Below, in pieces: positions 30,199 through 42,831 of a stretch of 64,000 bases of DNA. The stretch is from positions 186,001 through 250,000 of the forward strand of contig CAJFCJ010000010.1 of assembly GCA_904063045.1 (NCBI GenBank), read 5' to 3'. Within the stretch, counting starts at the first letter, position 1. Each line of letters begins with the position of its first letter. The notes beneath the pieces were generated by a model that worked only from the letters and a program-made list of their open reading frames with translations, searched no databases and was not told the DNA's origin. The stretch is from Dimorphilus gyrociliatus (lineage: Eukaryota > Annelida > Polychaeta > Dinophilidae). Made by a program: the position numbers and the translations under genes.

Positions 30199-33100
30199 TT
30201 AGAATGGATTTATCTTTAGCCCACTACCAAGAGGTGAAAACTCACACACTTTTGCCCACATTAGAGCATCGCTTAATGATATTGCAGAGTTACCGTCATC
30301 TAAAATGAACGCTGGACCCTAGCAAAGGAAAAGTAAAAAAAGTGTGTTAACATCATATTCTCTTTAAATATATTTAATATTGTTTATTAATTAAAAAATA
30401 TAAAAACCTGGATCCTCGATGAGTCCAGTAGAGAGAAGTAGACATCCGAATGAGAAGGTAAATTTGATCCTGAAACGCAGTCCCCTCCAATTCCACCTGG
30501 CCAACATTCTTCTCCAACTCTCTGAAGAAGATCTTCCAATACTCCACAAGACTGAACACTATGACTAATTAATAGAGAGTAATATAGAAAATTACATTGA
30601 ATGGATAATTTAGCATATTGTATTTTTAGCTTACCAGATTTTTAGGTTTGCTTCATTTTCCTTCCAAGCTTCATATTCTGATGAAATTCTTGATAAACTC
30701 AGTGGTATTTGTAAATCATTATGCTTAGTCATTAAATATCTGTAATATTTCATAAAGTAACATGACAGTTTTAGTTATAAACTTATTAAAGTTTTACAAA
30801 CATAACGAGTTTAAATAATGGTGATATTATACTCCAATATTGCCGCCTTATAGCTATTAATGTGCCGCAATAAGCGCTGATTATCTGTAAAGTAACACTT
30901 TGCCTATAAAAAAGAGAATATTTAAATAAATTATTAATGTTTAATTGAAATATATTAACTTGGTAAGATTTTCATGTCCCAATTTATCACTTCTAATACT
31001 GCTTAATAGGGTTACAATGTCATATATTTCATCAACTGTCCATGTGACTGATTTTATTTTTTCTGTGTTCAAATGCATTATAATGATATTACTTGAGATA
31101 TTTGCAAATAGTAAATTAATACAAGAAAACAACCTTGTATAAAATGTATTCCTAAGTCCAATCCAAGCTGAACATTGTTACTTATTATAAAATATTTTAT
31201 TGCATCCTTTATTCTACCAGATTCCATATATTGTCTGGCAATAATCTCGCAGTCATCAATTAATGGTATTCCAGCCTTTTATATAGTTGAAAAGAGAAAA
31301 TTTATTTTATACAATTTAATTCCATCGTCTTAAAACGTTTGAAATTACCTTTGAATGTAAATCGTTTATTTCATCCATACTTGCTGCCTGTCTGGCAAGA
31401 AATTTAAATAGGGCGTCGTTATTTTCCGGTAATAACCTCAGTAGATCGATGGCACAATTGCTAAATTATCAATAAAGAGAGAGAAGAAAAATATATTGAT
31501 AGGTAGCTTTATATAAATAATATAGTCACAAAAAAAAACACTATAGATATGCAGTAAATATAAATCTATCATAATCAAAATTCAAGCAAAAAAATACCCT
31601 ATTGTTTTCATGCATAGGAAAAATTAACAATATTATATCATGCTTGTTTTATTCTCCCCTAATTAATCATCCATCGTTTCATCATATTCATGCAATCCGA
31701 TGAAAATGAAACATACAGAGTAATAGATAAAGAAGAGACATAATATATACTGTATATATTTAACCTGCTATTAAATATTCCTGTTTCAGTCCTAATTAGT
31801 TTAGTGAGTTAATAAATGGTGAGAAAAATTTTTTACAACAATATAGAAGATAGTTAGAAAGAATTATATCTTTGTGAATTAGCTTCTTTTTTATCATTTT
31901 TCATTATCAATTATATATGCAATTAAAGTGAATAATTAATACATACCATTGAGCTATCTTTTCACATTTTCTAGCCAATAATTCAATAACCAATTGTCGT
32001 TGGGCAGTAACATCCGGTAAATAGGACGACAAACATAAAGCAAGCTCCAATTCATTACCTCTTATTAGTTTTTGCATTGATGACTATATAGGTTTATTTT
32101 GATAAATTAATATGAGAGAAAGAAAGGCATCTATCATACTCATTAGAATACCTTTGAATCGTCAACAGCTAGATGGCAGCATGCGGCCTTGACAGGTTGA
32201 CCAGATTTCAAGTAGTGATCTGCAAGGTTATTAGCTGTCGTTTTGAGTAGGCTACAATAGAAAAAAGTGAACGCTTTATAGTGCTTCTTTTGTACTTAAA
32301 GGTGACTTTAACTTACGCAAATGTTTCTGGATTTTCCTCTGATTCTTTGTAGCCATTTAAAGTGCTTCCTCTGGTTGCAATGGGTTTCTTAATCCAACCA
32401 TCGTGTGATGCCGCGGCTTTAATTTATAATAAGAACATTCTATAGAAAGTGAAGGTCATTTGAACAACGGGAAAAAAAAACTTACCTATGCAGAAACCTC
32501 TGTCGAATTGTCCTCTTTCATTATAATAGTCTATTAAGCCGTTTACATCCGCCAAAGCTGTGGCTATAGGTACAAAGTCATCATCTTCCTCTCGACGCAA
32601 TTCATCAGCCCTCTTTGACGCCAATTGACGCCAGTAATCTAAAGAAACGCTAGGTGCAACGGCTAATGCTTTATCCCAGAGTTTTAATTGTACTAATAAT
32701 TCACAGTAACGATGAATGTTGCCAACTCTAAGATGATCTTCGGCAGCCAATTTTATTTGATCTTCTTTACTAGGTGCAATAATGGAGCTGCTTTTTCCTC
32801 CTTGTTGTATCTCGGCAGTCTGAGCCTTTGCAGATTTAATACTAGCCAAGTGAGAGTAGTGTATAATACCATTTGAATAGGCCCCGGATAGAGAATCCAA
32901 GGAAGCACCCCTCAAAACATCTGTTAGATCCCAAATATTCGAATACGCTCCAGGTAAAGAGAATAATTGGGAAAAGCTTATTAACGATTCTGAATTATTT
33001 GATTGCTCCAAATTACCACGTATTTTACGTGATAGAGGGCCACAAAGTAAAGGGGGTCCTGATGGATTCAACGACACTTCTGCATAGTATAAGAAAAAAC

Positions 33101-36100
33101 AATAGTAAGTAACAGCTGATACTCATTTAATCTTTGTATGTATGATAGTAGCAAGAAAGAAAAGTGAATAAAAAGTACAAGCATACAATTCCAACAAAAT
33201 AGAAAGATTGGGATAGGAAAGAGGAAAGGAGGATTTTGATGTCTAAAGTAACAGGATCTAGTCAGTTTCTATGGTAACTTGATATTAACATTCGCTAGTT
33301 ATTTTTTTAATATTTCAACATTGGTATATACAGCTATAAACAGTATATATTAGTATAGGAAGAAAGAACGTCAAAGAAAGAGAAATACAGTATTTAAATT
33401 GAAACAAAGCTATCGTTAAATTGTCTTTTGAACAATACACACATAATTGACCTATCTTTTCTTTTCTTTTTTACTAAAAATTTATCGATCAACTTGTATA
33501 TTCAATAAACAATATATAACATTTTGTTAGCATAAAATGAACCCTGAGAAATCTACTTCTTAAATAATCAAAAGAAGGGAAAGCGTTTGTTTTCTTTTTT
33601 GAATAAGTAAGTGTAAAAGCTATATATAGAAAAAAAGATTTATAATAGGATTAGCCAAAAATTTCTTTCTTCTTAATCTAATTCTATACACATATGTGCC
33701 TTTTGTGCAAATGACAACGATAAAACTAATAATAATACTAGTTACTGTAGTTAAGGTGTGTGTGAAATTATTTCTTATTCTTATTTTATTTAATGAATTT
33801 GGTTGAAAGAAATAATAAATATAATTCAAAGTCTTCGATGTTAATGAGAGAAATCATTCGTTGCTAATAGTCAACGTTGATGCTAAGATGTCTTATAAAG
33901 GGAAATTTTTAGTATACTGTATAATTAAAAAAAAAAGTAGCTCAGATAATATTAGAATAAAGAAAATTTATTAATATCTTTTTTTCTATTCGACCTATTT
34001 TAAACTACACAGCTAACTCTATATTAGCTAAAAGGGCTCTTAGTTTGTTTTTTTAAAAAAAAAAAGCTTCTTTTTTCTCTTACCTTTTTGTTTAACTGAA
34101 TTAAAAATAGTGAAATTTTTGTGGAAAATAAAAAAAAGCAAAGTTTTTAAATAGCATAGAAAAAAAGAGATAAAGATATTTATTTCAATTTATATTGTTA
34201 AATTATCAATACTAACCAGTTGGAGCAAATATTTCTGAGAATGGTCGATTAGCCAAAATCGATAATTGTACGTTGGATACAATAGGAATTAAACTCCATA
34301 ATCGAATAGTTGAATCTCGGCTACAAGAGGCCAATACGAAAGGCCTTTTTGAATGCGAAGTTATACCATAGACGTCAGCGCCGTGATCCAAAACTTCACC
34401 TATGCAGCTACCATCTCTTATGTCCCATATTCTTTTGAGAGAGATTAAAGGGGAAGATGATTAAAAGTGCATTTTATTTTCTTTCTCAAACTTACTTTAT
34501 TGAGGCATCCCAGCTACCAGATATTAAGATATGAGCCAATTCCGTATTCCACAAAAGACCGCGAACCGGTGCTCTATGACCTTTAAGAGTATTTATACAA
34601 CTTTCCTCCCCATAATCCCATACTCTCACGCTATGTAAAAAGTATATATACAGTATAATCAGTATATGATATCGAATTTATTAGAGTATATGATACTTAC
34701 GTGCAGTCATCGGAGCCTGAGGCTATAATTCCTTCTCTAAGAGGTGACCATCGCACGTGAAAGGCTTTTGCCGAGTGACCATAGAATGTTTTCAATGGTT
34801 GATCTCCTTGAGTCGTTAGATAGAATACTCTAATGATTGAATCTTCACAACCGGTAGCCAAAATATCTCTTGAAGTCGTTGACCACGAGACACCGAACAC
34901 TGGGGCAGGATGTTGATATATTTTCACAGGTGAACCATCAATATTCCTTATAACACATTGCCTATCAGCACCGGCTGATGCAATCATCTTGGAATCAATT
35001 TGATTCCAAGCAACGCAATATACAGCGGAGCTCCTATGTTCCTTAAAACGTTTTGACAGACGTTTCTTTATCGAATCCCATACAAGAACACCATTTTTTG
35101 CGGTACCTATTAATAATTTATTGTTGTTTAATAAATTTAATTTTCAACATTCTTTTATGATTTGTAATATACCTGCCACTATGTAACCCGACTCACCAGG
35201 GGCCCAATCAATGCTATATATTATACCTTCATTTCCTGTTGACGTTGTAACAGGCTCTAAGGAATGGATATCCCATATCTTAAGGGTTCCATCAAATGAA
35301 GCAGTTGCCAAGTGTTCTCCTGATGGGGCCATTTTGCAATCGAATATCGTTTCTACATGCCCTTGATCTCTTAACCAATTCCATTTTCTCCTGGCTACTT
35401 CGTACACACCGACTCCGCCGTCTAAAAAACAGCATACGACCTGAGCAGGAGGTAATGCAAAATTAGAGGCTAGTGAAGGAGCCTCCTCTTTCCTTCTCGT
35501 CAAATCGGGGAGGATGGCGAGAGAATGAAATGCAGTATTCTTTACTTTTAAACTATGAATAGGAGTATTTTTGGCTACACTCCAGACTCTTAAAACGCCT
35601 GAGTGGGCGTCTCCTGTAAGAAATAGACCAGGTCCAGAAGTGACCCATACCATACATTGGATAGATGCCGCAGCAGAGGGTAACTCAAATCGGGTGATCG
35701 GGGACAAAGAATTTGAATCGATCTGTTGAGATTAAAAATCGAAGGTTATAGCTTAATCTCGTTTAACCCTAACAGTCTCTATGAACTAAGTATAATTATT
35801 GAACTTGTGGCAAAATATAATATCGTCTATTTATGCTTCTACTTAAGATTTAGGCCGATATCTTCTCTCACTTTCTATAAATAAGATAAAATAAAACTGA
35901 CTATTTAAATCTACGTGAACTATTAAGAAAATATTAAACAGATAAAAAAGCAGTTGCTATATATCTATTGCACATATACAGTATAAAAAATATTTTACTA
36001 ACAATAAATAACGCATAATATATTTACCAAATGTATACCAGCTCCACTTCTATGAGCTACGAGAAGATAATCGGGACTGTGTGGATCCCATTCTAGACAG

Positions 36101-36708
36101 GCTATTCCGGTTTCTTCGTCAATACAGTTCTCAGGCGTCCAACAATGCTTTCTAGGTTTATTTACTTTATCTATTATAGACAAAGATCCATTTACATGGC
36201 CAATTGCTAATCGGCCTTCGTTTAGTTTGTTCCATCGCATATGAGTTATTTCACTTTGAAAGTTTTGGCTATAAGGTAATAATGCTAATTTCTTAGATTC
36301 TTCATTGAGGTTCCACAACAATATTGGCCCTTTCGATCCACCCAAAGAAAGTGTATCAGCCATATGAAAAGGCCATGCTATACATTGGGGAATGTATCGT
36401 AGATTTTCAGTTTTGTGTTCCACTTTTTGGGTCTCGGCGTTCCAAACAAATGCAGTATTATCAGCTCCGACGGTTGCTAAAAGATGTGGTTTAAGTGGAC
36501 TCCAAGAAAGAGCAGTAATAGTCTTTTTATGCTCAGCAACGATGCTCTCAAGAACATGACCATCTCCATGTTTATTTCTAGAATATACATATACGGCTAA
36601 TGTTGCACAGTATGCAAATCTTGAATTTGATGCTGAGCAAACATCCCTGTTCCACGGTTGCGAACCTGCGGCAATCAGTCCAATTTGGCGAGCTCCTATC
36701 GAAGTCAT
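30199..36708 (-). CDS. WDR17: WD repeat-containing protein 17
   Basis: A multi-exon minus-strand gene running from the ATG at 36708 to the stop at 30199. The N terminus matches WDR17 (GLIAAGSQPWNRDVCSAS, FAYCATLAVYVY, EHKKTITALSWSP). The WD-repeat region covers two beta-propellers (CCFLDGGVGVYEVARRKW, GHVETIFDCK, LATASFDGTLKIWDI, HPAPVFGVSW, ATGCEDSIIRVFYL, SPLREGIIASGSDD). From about 33060 leftwards an alpha-helical TPR-like part follows (GPPLLCGPLSRKIRG, IHRYCELLVQL, WDKALAVAPSVSLDYWRQL). The gene closes with the conserved ISLNDALMWAKV and SPLGSGLKINPF. The propeller-plus-solenoid layout resembles IFT proteins, but the cellular role of WDR17 is not established. One intron is about 1.15 kb (about 33075-34217) and another about 490 bases (31465-31950); the rest are short. 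The gene is head-to-head with ZCCHC10. Confidence 0.94.
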
Positions 36709-38545
36709 ATTAAATACTCAACCGGATTCTCTACGTGTTCCTTCATTTGCAGTCTGGCAAAGATTACAGTTGATTGTTATTTATAATTTGTGCTGCAGTT
36801 TTTTAGCATACTACATATCTAAATAAATATACATATTTATATTAATACACAAACACTTACATAATAAATATTCTAATATATATGATACTTCTGTCTTACT
36901 CTCCCTTTCGTACGCAGATATCTTATATATACACATATATATATATATATATATATATATGTAATCAATAGAACAGTACAGGTATACTTAGTTTCGAGTT
37001 TGTACGATGCTAAAGATAAATCGATAAATCGCCTCTTTTTTGAAAAGCATTACTTCAAGCCTATAAATAAAACGTAATCTGTATAATCACTTTTGAAGGT
37101 GAGTTCCATGCTAGGAAAAATGAGAAGCTTTGAATAGTTTATTTCATGTATGACGCAATAACTAAAATCAAAACAGAAAGAGTTTCAAAGGCTTCAAATG
37201 CTCAGAATCGATAAATATAGGTGAAAAGTATAATAGATACTTACTAGTATTTGCAAACTAATTACTTATTTACTGAAGCTACAATGCAGTTAAATCTTGT
37301 AAAGACCCTATAAAAAGTGTGAACGTTTGTTCAGTATGCAGTCGCCTATCAAAGTGTAGGCAGAAAAAAAGAGAAAGGGATTTATTCCCTGAGAAATAGG
37401 GAAAAACATGTTATAATTAATTGCTAAGAGTATTGTACTGTATCATCAACAGTTTACAAAGGATTCCATAATAAGGACAAGGGAATAAAAACAAAACCGC
37501 AGCGTTAAGAAGCGATACACGTCTAAAAAATTGGGATAGTATCAAAAATGCTTCTTTAGTTTTTCTTTAATAAAGTAACAATTGAAATTATTAATATTTG
37601 CAAATGCTTATCTTTCAATGAATACTGATAGGAGAAAAGGGAAGAAAATTTATTTATACTTATAATTTATTTCTATAAATTGTCTAACCTAAGGCAATAT
37701 TTTCTACATATGTAAAACAATATAAAAAAGAATATATATCTTTCAAGCTAGCTTTCATGTCTTAATATCTCTTCTTAAAAAGCATTTACAACAATGAAAG
37801 AAACTATTTCATTTGAAAAAACATGTTAAATGAAATTATTAATAGCATAAACTTGCTTTCAGTTTTTTAAAAGAAAAAATGTCCATAATATTTAATTAGT
37901 TATAAGTTATAATTAAATAATTTACGTATGTATGTTTGTAATGAAAATTTTCTAGTCCTCCAAAAAAAAACAAAACACATATAAAAGCTACTTTTTGTTA
38001 AAAATTTGAAAGAAATGACTAAATTATTAGTTATATGTCTCATTTATATATATTATTGTGTCGTGATTTTATATAAAAACTTATTAAAAAGAGTACATCC
38101 AATGAAAAACTACCACCGTGTCAATCTCATGGAATCAAGTAAATAGAACGTAAACATTTATATTAAAGGCTCTATGACAACAGATTTTATTAACAAGATA
38201 ATTTAACAGAATAAAATTGCTTACCATGCATCACTCTACAGTTGTCATTATCACTTTGTTACGATTATCTATAAATTGTTGAAAAACCGAATTTTGTTTT
38301 ATTAATTTTCAAATACGCCACTAGTTGGCGCATTCCATAGCGACTTGTATATCTTCGTATAATTTTTTAAACTATAAATAGACTAATTATTTAATAAATA
38401 TTAATAATTAAAGTAAGAACATTGTCTTATATTTTTCTGTTAATTTAATGTGCCATTTACGAACATCAACTGTGGTATATTTTGTTGTCTCGCAAAGTTC
38501 GCTCTTTGTGGAGATCGGCGCCGTCAAATTAAAAGTGAAGTAAAG
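36709..38545. other. Divergent spacer between WDR17 and ZCCHC10
   Basis: 1.8 kb of AT-rich DNA with a (TA)n tract at 36935-36961. A palindrome CGCCACTAGTTGGCG lies at 38316-38330, about 215 bases before the ZCCHC10 start. No open frame shows family resemblance or usable splice partners. Confidence 0.55.
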
Positions 38546-41500
38546 ATGTCTCTGACAAGAAAACCTGCTTTTAGAAAAGAAGAGTTTGTATTCTATATAA
38601 TACTTTTAGAAAAACCTTTTTTGTTAACCCAATTTGACAAATCGAACTAATTTTATGGCTTACATTTGTATTATCGCCCACAGAGAAGATGTTACTAACG
38701 TTCGCTGTCAAAAATGCTTGGAAAAAGGTCATTATACTTACGAATGTAAGGGTAAAAGGAAATACTTGTATAGACCATCAAGAACAAAACAAATGGAAAT
38801 TGATCGAAAAAAAAAGGAAAAAGAAGAATTATTGTAAGTATTAGACAAATTAACCGAAATTCGAAACTTTCCATTCTCTAAAATTTGCTTTTATACTATT
38901 ATCTAATTGAAGATCGCTAATTGTTTGTATAGCTCTCTTTTAAGATTTGTGTACGTATTTTAAGAGGGAGATAGTGAAAACATTCTTTAGAAAGCGCAGT
39001 CTTTTTGTTGTAAATACATACTTATGAAGAGGTCCTTCAATTAGATCTCTTCAATATTGAAAAATGTACGAAATTCACTTTGAATAAAGTCTTTAGTATG
39101 TATTCATCTCTTAATTTTTGCGCCATTTTCATACATATAGATATTACTGATTCGTTCGAAAATAACTTATGTATATTCATAGCTCAAATGTAAGCTATTA
39201 AGCTTTTTTTTTGTATAAAATAGTACCCCAGATGGCATTTTTTAGATCTATAGATGGCTCTGTATGTATACTGTATCGTAATTGGCGTCGAAAAAACCGA
39301 AGGGCTTTCGGTTAAATTAGACGCCTGAAGATTAGTCAGCATAGTTTTGTTGTAGTTAGGGAAATTTTTCGTTTGAAGAATTATTTTAATGGCTGACTCT
39401 GCACCATTGTCATGTACGGATATTTTAAGCGACTTGTACGAATATTTTGAAAGGTAATGTTACATAGAAGCATTTTTGCGGCAGTATATAGATGAAGTTC
39501 TTAGGGTAAACACTAATAGTGTTATTTTCGTATGCATGAAGAGGAAAGATTAGTTTAAGAGTTGCTTTCCCAATGAATGATATACTTTAAATATGTATTC
39601 TCTGCTAATTTAAAATTTCATTCATGTGCACTTTAATTTAAATTAAATTTAACATTAAACTTTATTCGTTGATTCATCCATAAATTAAAGTTGATTTATA
39701 ACCCGAAAGTGATTAACTGAAGCATCGGATAGCCAGATTACAATAATGTCTATTAGATTGACGTTTCTATCGCTTGACTATTTTATACCATGCATATCGC
39801 CTTAGATGTCATTATGACAGGAAAGTTCGAAATTACAATAGCTCTATTTCGCTAAATAATATACATACTAAAAGCAACGAAAAAGTATTCCGTACTTCAC
39901 TCCTTTACTGTGATTTAGAACGAAATTTCAATGACTTGTTTACATTTAATATCTCATTTGGTTTATTGCTTTCTAAAGATTAGCTTACATTCATAAAAGA
40001 AAGGTTGGTTAATCAATCTTCCTTTTAGTCTTATTCTGAACATTGCTTAGTCACTATTTTAACAAAATGTGCAAATTTTTAGTTAATTTTTTTAAGATTT
40101 AATAGGAAATGTTCATTTAATATCCTTTTCATTGGAAGCATAATTATTTCTTTCATGTTCTTACTATGAGACATAATTACTTACGGCTATATGAAACGTA
40201 TAAAGCATCACTTTATTGGAACTTGTTTGTGTATACGTGGAGTAATGAAATAATCAATAAACTTCACCATCAATTTTTCGATTCGCTTATCAATTACACT
40301 CCGACAGTAAAAATACTGCAAGAAAACTCGTTAAATATCGTGCCTAGCTCTCCTTTTAACGATTTTGTCCTTGCTAGATTTTTTCTTGACAAACTAGGCG
40401 TTGTATTTGTCCTGTAAATATTGACCGGTTCTTAATGGAAAGCTTTTTTCGGGTGTTGCTGTTGAATAGTTTAGGATGCTTTGGTTAAGTTTTTAAGACT
40501 ATTTAATTATTTAATTATTTTTATTTTTAGGGCTAAATTCAATGCAACCAAAGGCAAAAGAGTGACGAAGAAAAAAAGGTATGTATTTTTATGCAATTTT
40601 ATTAAAAGGTTAATATTAATAAGTTTCTTTCGTGCGCAAAGCCCAAATCGTATTTTGTTGTTAGAACTTTTGAAGGTTTTATATTCAATTAAATTTAAAT
40701 GATATAATATATTTTAATATTTTGAACGATTAGAAATAATCCTTTATGACATCGTTTAACGACCTTAAATCGTATCTTTCCCCTTACTAATTCTGTAATT
40801 GAATGTCAGCTTAGCGTTTAGTATTGATCGAAATCTATTTTAAGTTGAGCCAAATTTTCCTTTTTTTGTCACAAGTTTTTTTCCCTTTTTTGGCTCAAAT
40901 GGTTTTTTAAATATTTCATGTCTCTTAAAGGAAAGGGAATGACTTTTTTTTTAAACTATAGGTATTCTTGTTGCAAAAATCGAATGTATTGTATGTCAAT
41001 TAGAGATAGCTAATGAATCACTACTTTATTTATGAGCTCTTTAAATCCATGATATCATTCGGTTGTTGTTCCAAAAATACATTTTATTTTTTGAGGTAGA
41101 AAGTATATTTTCGAAATGATAATTGGACCATATGATGATATTTACTGAATCGCTTAGAGACAAAAGGAAAGTTGACATTTTCAATTCGAATCATAAATTA
41201 CGTTACTTTTACAAATGGTTTACCTCTTTTAGGTTTGAAAAGAGTAAAACAAAAAATTTAGGCCAAGTATTATTTATTTTGGAAAGGTCGATTCCTCAAT
41301 GTGACAGAGTAATATTTTGAATTATTGCTCCTTAAAGTGAAAGGAGAAATTGTATATCTTATAACAATGTCCATTAAGAAAAACATTACGTTATAGCATT
41401 ACCTATTTTAGATAATCGTAATATTACTGCAGTTCCTAGTTATAGAGTTCTTTGAAGAGTTAAAGAATTAGTATGGATTTACTAACATTTTCAATTAAAG

Positions 41501-42831
41501 AATAATACGCTGAAATAACAGCTTATTACGCTTGAAACGTTCGAAAAGCGAAACTGAATACTGTTTCACTATGCTATATGAAATACATGTATTAATAGAC
41601 AACAAAGTCTAATAAAGAATCCTTGTACTACTAGTCATGAAGACTGGTTTACGTATGAAAAAAGAATCTGACAGTATTAGGGTTGTCTATCATGATACGA
41701 CTTCTAAAGAGAAAGGAAATTGATAACAAACTCAATTATTTTACTCGTCACATGAGTTGGAGATACTTGAAACCAAAAAAGTCGTGTTAAAAATCTAAAA
41801 ACTCGTTGAATTAGTTTATCAAGTAAATTAATATTTATACCTAATGTAAGAGTTGTAATAATATTGATCTAACTTTTCTGACTATTTTCCTCTAATCAAG
41901 ATTACTATTCCGTAAATCGTATATGAAAAGGAAAGATTTTCTTGTAAAAGGAGTGAATATTGCGTTCTCAAAAAGGCTTACAGATATATTTTCTCTATCA
42001 TATTTTCCCCCTTAATTTTTTACACCATTCCGATAAACTATTGAAATATAGAAAGGGCAATTTGCATTTAAAAATGAGATATTTCAAACAAAAAGTCAAG
42101 CGAATACTAACCTAAAATACATTAACGTATATTACACTCTAAAATCATCAACTTATATTAAATATGCAAAACATTTGGGACATGAGAACGGAGTTGCTGT
42201 TTTTTTTTTTTAATTAATTTTATTTATTTCTCCTTTCTGTCATTTTGCATAGAAAATTTAAAATAAACTGACCAAAACAAGAATAGCTGCAACAGCAACA
42301 AAAAGCAATCCAATTTCTTTAATGAATCTATATAAAAAAGAATAAAACAAACAAACAAGGAAAAAGCGACTTTGATTAAAAAACGAAAAATGACCAATTG
42401 GCTATTTAATGTTTTTAGATATAATTCCAGTGTTATTTTACCAGATATTTTATTCTTTTCATATAATTATGCAAATTTTCATCTGTCCGTTTTTCAGTTC
42501 CTAAGCGCCTGGCTTTATTTTAAGTTTACTTTATTGTATTAGTGTTTAAAGGGTGTTTTGTAAACCGGGAAATAAATGAGAAATCGTTTTTTAATTCTAT
42601 TTTATCTCTAATTAAATAATGTTCAATGCTATTTAATTTTTTAGGAATTCTACTTCAACGTCATCTAGCTCATCGAGTTCAGAATCAAGCTCCTCAGAAG
42701 ACTCTTCAAGTGACACTTCAAGTAGTAGTGAATCTAGCAGCAGTAGCTCGTCGAGCTCATCATCGTCATCATCTTCTTCAGATTCGTCAGATTCTGAAGA
42801 GGAAGTTAAGAAAAAGAAGAGAAAAATGTAA
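38546..42831 (+). CDS. ZCCHC10: Zinc finger CCHC domain-containing protein 10
   Basis: Four exons (38546-38583, 38684-38833, 40531-40578, 42645-42831) join in phases 2, 2 and 2 to give 140 residues. Exon 2 holds the single CCHC zinc knuckle, [20 protein letters not shown] (C-x2-C-x4-H-x4-C), followed by [13 protein letters not shown], the diagnostic family sequence. Exon 3 gives a short basic linker. Exon 4 is a serine-rich tract with interspersed D and E that ends in [12 protein letters not shown], as in the vertebrate protein. The function is not well known; an RNA-binding nuclear role is inferred from the knuckle and SR-like low-complexity tail. Introns 2 and 3 (1.7 and 2.1 kb) are much longer than is usual in this window. 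Intron 2 contains a candidate second first exon at 39389. Confidence 0.9.
39389..39453 (+). CDS. Candidate alternative first exon in ZCCHC10 intron 2
   Basis: An ATG in a fair context opens 21 codons ([20 protein letters not shown]...) and ends exactly at a donor, AAAG|GTAATG, in phase 2. That is the phase accepted by ZCCHC10 exon 3 at 40531, so splicing would give a protein with this 21-residue start, no zinc knuckle, and the ZCCHC10 basic/serine tail. The peptide is acidic and looks like coding text (balanced third positions, no low complexity). It could instead be a chance frame or the first exon of an unrelated gene. There is no transcript evidence. Confidence 0.35.

Noticed and set aside
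40166-40417. 83-codon plus-strand frame in ZCCHC10 intron 2
   Set aside because: Ordinary composition for chance at this AT content; no splice partner or family match.
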